Of a stretch of DNA of 64,000 nucleotides, positions 57,987 through 64,000 are shown piece after piece. The stretch lies in the NCBI RefSeq assembly GCF_018128905.1, contig NZ_CP063808.1, positions 558,001-622,000 of the forward strand, written 5' to 3'. Source of the DNA: Streptomyces sp. A2-16 (GTDB lineage Bacteria > Actinomycetota > Actinomycetes > Streptomycetales > Streptomycetaceae). Numbering within the stretch: position 1 is the stretch's first letter; each line of letters begins with the position of its first letter. Both the position numbers and the translations under genes were made by a program. A model generated the notes under the pieces. That model was not told where the DNA came from. It saw only the letters and a list, made by a program, of their open reading frames with translations, and did no database searches.

Positions 57987-58766
57987 ATGACCGCTTCCTC
58001 CCACACCTCCCGGGCCCACTCCTTCAACGCCGCCGCGGCCCAGTACGCCGCCAACCGCCCCTCCTACCCGCCCGCCCTCTTCGACGCGATCGAGGAGCTC
58101 GCCGGGCGGAGCCTCACCGGTGCCCGGGTCGCCGACGTCGGGGCCGGCACCGGGATCGCGACCGCGTTGCTGCATGCCCGGGGCGCGGAGGTCGTCGCCG
58201 TGGAACCCGGGGACGGGATGGCCGCGCAGTTCCGCCGCGCCCACCCCGACCTCCCGGTCGTCCGGGGCGACGGCAACGACCTCCCCCTCCTCACGGGCTC
58301 CGTCGACTTCCTGACCTACGCCCAGTCCTGGCACTGGACCGACACCGCCCGCGCGGTCCCGGAAGCCTGCCGCGCGCTGCGCCCGGGCGGCGCACTCGCC
58401 CTGTGGTGGAACACCTACGCCCTCGACATCCCGTGGATCTCCGGCCAGGTCGGCCGGATCGCCGAGCACTTCATGGACTACGGCGCCCACCCGGCCGTCG
58501 AGGTGAACGGCAACGGAGCCCGGGCCACTCTGGCCGACCCCAGCGGGCGCCTGGACTTCGCCCACCGGGTGGTCCGCTGGAGCCGCCGCGTGTCCGTCGA
58601 CACCCACCTCGCCAACATCGGCAGCCACTCGATGTTCCTGGTGGCGGGTGAGGATCACGCGGGTCTCTTCCTCACCGAGGAGCGGCGGATCCTGCTGGAG
58701 CTCTTCCCGGACGGAAACGTCGAGGAGACCTACGACGTCGAACTGCTCGTCGCCGTCAACGCCTGA
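57987..58766 (+). CDS. Class I SAM-dependent methyltransferase
   Basis: A 259-residue methyltransferase. Motif I VADVGAGTGIATALL, acidic EVVAVEPGDGMAA, and a Gln/Trp-rich post-motif (TYAQSWHWTDTA). Type-11-like methyltransferases act on many small molecules; no substrate is suggested by neighbours. Its 3' end overlaps the convergent SulP gene by 37 bp. Confidence 0.9.
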   Translation: MTASSHTSRAHSFNAAAAQYAANRPSYPPALFDAIEELAGRSLTGARVADVGAGTGIATALLHARGAEVVAVEPGDGMAAQFRRAHPDLPVVRGDGNDLPLLTGSVDFLTYAQSWHWTDTARAVPEACRALRPGGALALWWNTYALDIPWISGQVGRIAEHFMDYGAHPAVEVNGNGARATLADPSGRLDFAHRVVRWSRRVSVDTHLANIGSHSMFLVAGEDHAGLFLTEERRILLELFPDGNVEETYDVELLVAVNA

Positions 58767-60163
58767 CCTCGCGCGACGGCCCACCCCTCAAGGGCCGTCG
58801 CGCACGCGTGGTCCACATGCCGGAGCCCGCCCAGCTCCAGCCGCACCTTCCGGTCCCGCGGCAGCACCTCCAACTCGTCCAGCAGCTTCGGCAGCCGCAG
58901 GAACGTGGCATGCCCCAGCACCCGTACGACGATCCCCGCCTCCCCCCGGTCCTCGATCTCCACATGCACATGGCTGATGTCCCACGCCGTCTTGGCCACG
59001 GCCAGTGCCAGCCCCACCAGCACGCCCTCGAAGAGGTTCCCGACGACGATCGCCACCGCCGTCACCCCGAGGACCACTACCTCGCCCCGATGCCCCCGCC
59101 ACAGCTTGCGCACCTCCCGCACGGGCACGAGCCTGCACCCGGCGTGCACCAGCAGCGCGGCCAGCGCCGCCACCGGGATCAGCCCGAGCATGCCGGGCAG
59201 CACCACGGTGAAGACCAGCAGCCACACCCCGTGCAGCACCCGCGAGGCCTTGGTCCGCGCACCCGCCTGGACGTTGGCGGCACTGCGCACGATCACGGCC
59301 GTCATGGGCAGGGCCCCCAGCACCCCGCACACCGCGTTTCCCGCCCCCTGCGCCATCAGCTCCCGGTCGTAGTCCGTACGCCGACCCGCATGCAGCCGGT
59401 CCACCGCCGCCGCGCTGAACAGCGACTCCGCCGACGCGATCAGCGCGAAGGCCACGACAGTCCCGATCACCCCCACTTCCGTCAGCCGCCCGAAGTCCGC
59501 CGCCTGCGGCAGCCGTACGGCATCCACCAGCCCCTGCACCTCGACCCGCCGCACCTCCAGGCCGAACACCCCGGTCACCACCGAGGCCAGCGCCACCGCC
59601 ACCAACGGCGCGGGCACCAGCCGAGCTCCCCGCCGCCATCGAGGCCACAGCAGCAGTACGGCAAGAGTGGCAGCCCCCACTGACAACGCCACCGGATCCG
59701 CCCGCCCGGGCAGTGCCACCAGCCCGCCGAGCTTCCCGAGCCCGCTCGCCGGCGCCGCCGCGTCACCCAGCGCGTACACCTGCGTGGCCACCAGCACGAG
59801 CCCGATCCCGGCGAGCATCCCCTGGACGACCGCCATGGACACGGCCCGGAACCACCGCCCGAGGCGCAGCGCCCCGAGCCCCAACTGCAGCAGACCGGCC
59901 CCGAGCACCAGCACTCCGAGCGCCTCGACGCCGTAGTGCCGCACAGCCTCGTGGACCAGCACGGTCAGCCCGGCGGCCGGCCCGCTCACCTGAAGGCTGC
60001 TGCCGGGCAGCAGGCCGGCGACCAGCCCGCCGACGATGCCGGTGACGAGTCCCAGCTCGGCGGGCACACCGGAGGCGACGGCGATGCCCACGCACAGGGG
60101 CAGCGCCACGAGAAACACGACGAGAGAAGCGAACAGATCGGCCTTGCCTACGCGACAGCGCAT
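58730..60163 (-). CDS. SulP-family inorganic anion transporter with STAS domain
   Basis: A 477-residue transporter: about 10-11 hydrophobic segments (SLVVFLVALPLCVGIAVASGVPAELGLVTG, SSLQVSGPAAGLTVLV, MAQGAGNAVCGVLGALPMTAVIVRSAANVQAG are core SulP motifs), then a C-terminal STAS domain (about 385-470) with VLGHATFLRLPKLLDELEVL. SulP members carry sulfate or bicarbonate; substrate unknown. No carbonic anhydrase gene adjoins. ATG 60163 chosen. Divergent from the ABC exporter. Confidence 0.93.
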   Translation of the reverse strand: MRCRVGKADLFASLVVFLVALPLCVGIAVASGVPAELGLVTGIVGGLVAGLLPGSSLQVSGPAAGLTVLVHEAVRHYGVEALGVLVLGAGLLQLGLGALRLGRWFRAVSMAVVQGMLAGIGLVLVATQVYALGDAAAPASGLGKLGGLVALPGRADPVALSVGAATLAVLLLWPRWRRGARLVPAPLVAVALASVVTGVFGLEVRRVEVQGLVDAVRLPQAADFGRLTEVGVIGTVVAFALIASAESLFSAAAVDRLHAGRRTDYDRELMAQGAGNAVCGVLGALPMTAVIVRSAANVQAGARTKASRVLHGVWLLVFTVVLPGMLGLIPVAALAALLVHAGCRLVPVREVRKLWRGHRGEVVVLGVTAVAIVVGNLFEGVLVGLALAVAKTAWDISHVHVEIEDRGEAGIVVRVLGHATFLRLPKLLDELEVLPRDRKVRLELGGLRHVDHACATALEGWAVARGQALTATSSSTS

Positions 60164-60370
60164 GAGTGGAGCACCTCCGGTTGCGAACCGAGCGGGAGAT
60201 GCGTGGGCGTGCCGCACCGGGGGAGTGTGCGGCACTGAAATCCATTGTCGGTTAAGGCAGTTGATCAGTCAGCGGCTTCTCGTCGGCCGCTGGGCAATTC
60301 GGAGGCGCGCAACCGGATCACCCGCTTCCGATCACGCCACCGCGCGCCTGCGCCGTCCCGTGCACCGCGC

Positions 60371-60417
60371 TTGACTGGCAACCCGGGCGAGAGCATTATT
60401 CATCGCATGATGAATAA
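60371..60417 (+). promoter_or_regulatory. Promoter and palindromic operator at the ABC exporter start
   Basis: TTGACT (60371-60376), 17-bp spacer and CATTAT (60394-60399) form a near-ideal promoter; +1 would fall at about 60406-60407, at the ATG. Arms TTATTCATC (60396-60404) and GATGAATAA (60409-60417) with GCAT between form a 9-bp-arm palindrome over the -10 and start codon. A repressor binding there would block initiation. Confidence 0.75.
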
Positions 60418-61219
60418 AGTGTCCGGTCCACCCGACACCGAAGACCCCGGCGCCCCCGACAAGGCCGTCCACGCCCGCGACCTCACCGTCGTCCGAGGCC
60501 CCCGCACCGTCCTGCGCGGCCTCGCCTTCGACGTCCCACGCGGCCAGATCACCGGCCTCCTCGGACCCTCGGGCTGCGGCAAATCCACCCTGATGCGCTC
60601 GATCGTCGGCACCCAGGCCAAGGTCACCGGCACCCTCGACGTCCTCGGCCGCCCGGCCGGCCACCCCACCCTGCGCACCCGCATCGGCTACGTCACCCAA
60701 GCCCCCTCCGTCTACGACGACCTGACCGTCCGCCAGAACCTCGAGTACTTCGCCGCGATCCTCGCCCCCGGCCGCGCCGCCGCCGACCGCCGCCGCTCCG
60801 ACGTCACCCGCGCCATCGACGACGTCGACCTCACCACCCACGCCGACTCCCTCGCCGGCAACCTCTCCGGCGGCCAGCGCAGCCGCGTCTCCCTGGCCGT
60901 CGCCCTCCTCGGCACCCCCGAACTCCTCGTCCTCGACGAACCCACCGTCGGCCTCGACCCCGTCCTGCGCCGCGACCTCTGGAACCTCTTCCACGACATC
61001 GCCGCCCGCCGCGGCGCCACCCTCCTCATCTCCTCCCACGTCATGGACGAGGCCGAGCGCTGCCACCGCCTCCTCCTCATGCGCGAGGGCGAGATCCTCG
61101 CCGACGACACCCCCGAGACCCTCCGCACCCGCACCCACTGCGACACGGTCGAGGAAGCCTTCCTCCACCTGGTCGACCAGGCCGTCGAGGCAAGCCGCAG
61201 CAAGGAGCACACGCGATGA
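60407..61219 (+). CDS. ABC transporter ATP-binding protein (drug-export type)
   Basis: A 270-residue ATPase (starting at ATG 60407; ATG 60410 also possible). Walker A GPSGCGKST, Q-loop VTQAPSVYDDL, signature LSGGQRSR, Walker B LLVLDEPTVGLDP and H-loop SSHVMDEA. The family exports drugs or lipids with a separate permease. Its stop overlaps the permease as ATGA. The palindrome over its start suggests control by a repressor encoded elsewhere. Confidence 0.94.
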   Translation: MMNKVSGPPDTEDPGAPDKAVHARDLTVVRGPRTVLRGLAFDVPRGQITGLLGPSGCGKSTLMRSIVGTQAKVTGTLDVLGRPAGHPTLRTRIGYVTQAPSVYDDLTVRQNLEYFAAILAPGRAAADRRRSDVTRAIDDVDLTTHADSLAGNLSGGQRSRVSLAVALLGTPELLVLDEPTVGLDPVLRRDLWNLFHDIAARRGATLLISSHVMDEAERCHRLLLMREGEILADDTPETLRTRTHCDTVEEAFLHLVDQAVEASRSKEHTR

Positions 61220-62007
61220 CCACGACCACCACGCTCACGCCGGGTCTCACGCCCGCTCCCACCAGTGCCCTCAGCCTCTCCCGCACCACCGCCACCGCGG
61301 CCCGGGTCCTGCGCCAGCTCCGCCACGACCCGCGCACCATCGCGCTGATGCTCCTGGTCCCGTGCGTGCTGCTGCTCCTGCTGCGTTACGTCTTCGACGG
61401 CAGCCCGCGCACCTTCGACGGCATCGGCGCCTCCCTCCTCGGGATCTTCCCGCTGACCACGATGTTCCTGGTCACCTCCATCGCCACCCTGCGCGAACGC
61501 ACCTCCGGCACCCTCGAACGCCTCCTCGCCATGCCCCTCGGCAAAGGCGACCTCATCGCCGGCTACGCCCTCGCCTTCGGCACCCTCGCGATCATCCAGT
61601 CCGCCCTCGCCACCGGCCTCGCCGTCTGGTTCCTCGGCCTCGATGTCATCGGCAGCCCCTGGCTCCTGCTGCTGGTCGCCCTGCTCGACGCCCTGCTCGG
61701 CACCGCCCTCGGCCTGTTCGTCTCGGCCTTCGCCGCCTCCGAATTCCAGGCCGTCCAGTTCATGCCGGCCGTGATCTTCCCCCAACTCCTCCTCTGCGGC
61801 CTCTTCACCCCCCGCGACAACATGCACCCCGTCCTGGAGGCCATCTCCGACGTCCTCCCCATGTCCTACGCCGTCGACGGCATGAACGAAGTCCTCAGGC
61901 ACACGGACATGACCGCGACCTTCGTACGCGACGCGCTGATCGTGGCCGGCTGCGCACTGCTGGTCCTGGGACTGGGAGCGGCCACGCTGAGGCGCAGGAC
62001 CGCATAG
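61216..62007 (+). CDS. ABC-2 type transport permease
   Basis: A 263-residue membrane protein with about six segments. MLLVPCVLLLLLRYVFDG opens, RERTSGTLERLLAMPLGKGDLIAGY is the ABC-2 permease signature, FMPAVIFPQLLLCGLF and LPMSYAVDGM close. It is the partner of the ATPase upstream; together they are a DrrA/DrrB-like exporter. The substrate cannot be read from the sequence. Confidence 0.93.
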   Translation: MTTTTTLTPGLTPAPTSALSLSRTTATAARVLRQLRHDPRTIALMLLVPCVLLLLLRYVFDGSPRTFDGIGASLLGIFPLTTMFLVTSIATLRERTSGTLERLLAMPLGKGDLIAGYALAFGTLAIIQSALATGLAVWFLGLDVIGSPWLLLLVALLDALLGTALGLFVSAFAASEFQAVQFMPAVIFPQLLLCGLFTPRDNMHPVLEAISDVLPMSYAVDGMNEVLRHTDMTATFVRDALIVAGCALLVLGLGAATLRRRTA

Positions 62008-62112
62008 GACCTCCCAAGAGCAGCCACCACCGCCATCCATCTCCATGTCCCGCATGTCCCGCCCACCGGACACCCACCCGGTACGCCCCGACCCGGTGCC
62101 AGACTGAACCGC

Positions 62113-62925
62113 ATGAGTCAGAAAGTCGCAGTCCTCGGCACCGGCAAGATCGGCGAAGCCCTGCTCAGCGGAATGATCCGCGCCGGCTGGGCCCCGGCCG
62201 ACCTCCTGGTCACCGCCCGCCGCCCCGAGCGAGCCGAGGAACTCCGCACCCGCTACGGAGTCACCCCGGTCACCAACCCGGAAGCCGCCAAGACCGCCGA
62301 CACCCTGATCCTCACGGTCAAACCGCAGGACATGGGCGCCCTCCTCGACGAACTCGCCCCGCACGTCCCCGCAGACCGCCTCGTCATCAGCGGCGCCGCC
62401 GGTATCCCCACCTCCTTCTTCGAGGAGCGCCTCGCCACCGGCACTCCTGTCGTGCGCGTCATGACCAACACGCCCGCCCTGGTCGACGAGGCCATGTCCG
62501 TCATCTCCGCCGGCACCCACGCCACCGCCGACCACCTCGCCCACACCGAGGAGATCTTCGGCGCCGTCGGCAAGACACTCCGCGTCCCCGAGTCCCAGCA
62601 GGACGCCTGCACCGCCCTCTCCGGCTCCGGACCGGCGTACTTCTTCTACCTGGTCGAAGCCATGACGGACGCGGGCATCCTGCTCGGCCTGCCCCGCGAC
62701 AAGGCCCACGACCTGATCGTCCAGTCCGCGATCGGCGCCGCCACGATGCTCCGCGACAGCGGCGAACACCCGGTGAAGCTCCGCGAGAACGTCACGTCCC
62801 CCGCGGGCACGACCATCAACGCCATCCGCGAACTCGAGAACCACGGCGTACGAGCCGCCCTCATCGCCGCTCTCGAAGCCGCCCGCGACCGCAGCCGCGC
62901 ACTGGCCTCGGGCAAGAAGGACTGA
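62113..62925 (+). CDS. proC: Pyrroline-5-carboxylate reductase
   Basis: Last step of proline synthesis, using NAD(P)H. The 270 residues contain VAVLGTGKIGEALLSGMI (Rossmann), VKPQDMGALLDEL, VRVMTNTPALVDEAMSVIS, and TALSGSGPAYFFYLVEAMTDAG, SPAGTTINAIRELE. CAGACT lies seven bases before the ATG. It is followed by a hairpin and then the convergent trpS. Confidence 0.96.
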   Translation: MSQKVAVLGTGKIGEALLSGMIRAGWAPADLLVTARRPERAEELRTRYGVTPVTNPEAAKTADTLILTVKPQDMGALLDELAPHVPADRLVISGAAGIPTSFFEERLATGTPVVRVMTNTPALVDEAMSVISAGTHATADHLAHTEEIFGAVGKTLRVPESQQDACTALSGSGPAYFFYLVEAMTDAGILLGLPRDKAHDLIVQSAIGAATMLRDSGEHPVKLRENVTSPAGTTINAIRELENHGVRAALIAALEAARDRSRALASGKKD

Positions 62926-62930
62926 CCCTC

Positions 62931-62950
62931 GGGCCGGCGACGGCCGGCCC
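62931..62950 (+). terminator. Hairpin after proC
   Basis: GGGCCGGC (62931-62938) pairs with GCCGGCCC (62943-62950), loop GACG. It lies five bases past the stop and is followed by a GC-rich 100-bp spacer without a gene. Confidence 0.75.
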
Positions 62951-63054
62951 CGCGCCGCTCAGGCCGCCGTACAGGCTTCGGCAGCGGGGCAGCGGGGCAG
63001 CGAGGCGCCGCCGGTACATCGCAGCGCATCGCGCCTCGCCACCAGCCTCCGCGC

Positions 63055-64000
63055 CTACCGGGCGGCGCCCAGCACGGCACCACTGCCGATCACGCCGGTA
63101 TTCGTGGCCGCCGTATCGGAAGCAGCCGGCAGCAGCCCGATCGCGCGATAGGCGGCATCCACGGTCGGCCGCGCCATTCCCCGCGCCCTCTCCGCGCCAT
63201 CCCGCAGCACCCCCTCCACATAGCCAGGATCCGCGCACAACTCCTTGTGCCTCTCCTGCACGGGCCTCAAGACCTCGACCACGGCCTCGGCGGTGTCCTT
63301 CTTCAAGGCGCCGTACGACTCATATACACCGCTCAGCTCCGATGGGTTCCCACCCGTGCAGGACGCCAGGATCTCCAGCAGGTTCGCCAGCCCCGGCCGC
63401 GCCTCCCGGTCGTACACGACCTCCCGCCCGCTGTCGGTCACGGCCCGCATGACCTTCTTCCGCACCACGTCCGGCTCGTCGAGCAGATAGACGATGCCCG
63501 GCCCGGAGTCGTCGGACTTCCCCATCTTCGAGGTCGGCTCCTGGAGGTTCATGACCCGCGCGCCCACCTTCGGCACGGTGGCCCGGGGCACCACGAACGT
63601 GTAGCCGTACCGCTGGTTGAACCGCACCGCCAGATCCCGGGTCAACTCCACGTGCTGCGCCTGGTCGTCGCCGACCGGCACCTCGTCGGCGCCGTAGGCG
63701 AGGATGTCTGCGGCCATCAGCACGGGATACGTGAGCAGCGACAGCCGCACACTCCCGCCCCGCGTCCGCTCCCGAGCGGCCTTCTCCCGGTACTGGATCA
63801 TGCGCCGCATCTCGCCGTCCGTGGCCACGCACTCCAGCACGTACGACAGCCGCGCGTGTTCGTCCACATGACTCTGTACGAATACGGTGCACAACTCGGG
63901 ATCCAGCCCCGACGCGAGCAACAGCGTCGCCGCCTGCCGACTGAGCCGGCGGACCCGCGCCGGATCGTGGTCGACGGTCAGGGCGTGCAGGTCGACGATG
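63055..64000 (-). CDS. trpS: Tryptophanyl-tRNA synthetase (N-terminus beyond right edge)
   Basis: Class I synthetase charging tRNA-Trp. About 315 residues are visible. Visible motifs: QSHVDEHARL, a PVGDDQAQHVELTRDLA block, MNLQEPTSKMGKSDDSGPG with the KMSKS-type loop, and a C-terminal helical tRNA-binding region. The C-terminus has a Ser/Ala/Thr tail after the usual end. In S. coelicolor a second, indolmycin-resistant TrpRS is encoded near proC (SCO3334, from memory); synteny suggests this is its orthologue, but resistance residues are not checked. Confidence 0.95.
   Translation of the reverse strand, partial: IVDLHALTVDHDPARVRRLSRQAATLLLASGLDPELCTVFVQSHVDEHARLSYVLECVATDGEMRRMIQYREKAARERTRGGSVRLSLLTYPVLMAADILAYGADEVPVGDDQAQHVELTRDLAVRFNQRYGYTFVVPRATVPKVGARVMNLQEPTSKMGKSDDSGPGIVYLLDEPDVVRKKVMRAVTDSGREVVYDREARPGLANLLEILASCTGGNPSELSGVYESYGALKKDTAEAVVEVLRPVQERHKELCADPGYVEGVLRDGAERARGMARPTVDAAYRAIGLLPAASDTAATNTGVIGSGAVLGAAR

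Noticed and set aside
60712..62844. 710-residue open frame antisense to the ABC exporter and proC
   Set aside because: Gly/Glu/Val-rich shadow of high-GC coding DNA; all conserved motifs are on the plus strand.

Overview
The window is chromosomal DNA from a high-GC actinomycete, almost certainly a Streptomyces. The signs are very strong third-position G/C bias, many GTG starts, frequent ATGA/GTGA stop-start overlaps, and genes that mark this genus: the sigE-cseA-cseB-cseC cell-envelope stress operon, lsr2, clpC with a ClgR-type box, BlaI-type and TetR regulators, and paired histidine kinases and response regulators. From memory, the gene order resembles the region around SCO3334 to SCO3401 of S. 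coelicolor; this is recollection, not a search. No rRNA, tRNA or CRISPR array was recognised by eye.

Layout. 1-2444: folate genes (folK cut by the left edge, folB, an NTF2-like gene, folP) on the minus strand. 2552-9082: a LysX/MprF-C-like membrane protein, a divergent esterase, an acidic coiled-coil membrane protein and a coupled pair of bacterial PH-domain proteins. 9114-11282: a NuoD-like gene tail to tail with a MidA/NDUFAF7-like methyltransferase. 11401-16041: a LuxR-type two-component pair, an ArsR-like regulator, a 71-residue protein and a PLP lyase. 16214-21654: a tightly coupled cofactor operon (DUF2520 protein, panC, nadB, nadC, coaX) for CoA and NAD. 21754-24405: small regulators and lsr2. 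24440-25477: a gene with a 54-bp in-frame tandem repeat. 25908-28433: clpC.

28554-32224 is the most striking accessory segment: a two-gene unit of a small Trypco2-like protein and a 1106-residue trypsin-like protease/NACHT NTPase/leucine-rich-repeat protein. This architecture is predicted to act in prokaryotic immunity. It sits between strong hairpins inside otherwise housekeeping DNA. 32315-37717: secreted HAD phosphatase, secreted M23 peptidase, a TetR/MFS divergent pair with a large inverted repeat, and an AraC/glyoxalase pair. 37794-42336: the sigE operon and mutY. 43631-46246: disA and radA (c-di-AMP synthesis and DNA repair). 46540-48228: a sigma-factor-like protein fused to a zinc-finger anti-sigma motif, a membrane segment and a BACON domain.

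48692-54299: a Cys-rich protein, Ppx/GppA, a TIM-barrel isomerase, a 71-residue protein made wholly of 12-residue repeats nested between two genes, a TetR regulator and ilvD. 54355-60163: a Ser/Thr kinase with a beta-propeller sensor, two tandem SH3 proteins sharing a nearly identical DNA tract, a membrane protein, a methyltransferase and a SulP anion transporter. 60407-64000: an ABC exporter with a palindrome over a probably leaderless promoter, proC, and a tryptophanyl-tRNA synthetase cut by the right edge. Many genes here have a -10-like TANNNT box 6-7 bases before the start codon, so leaderless mRNAs appear common.
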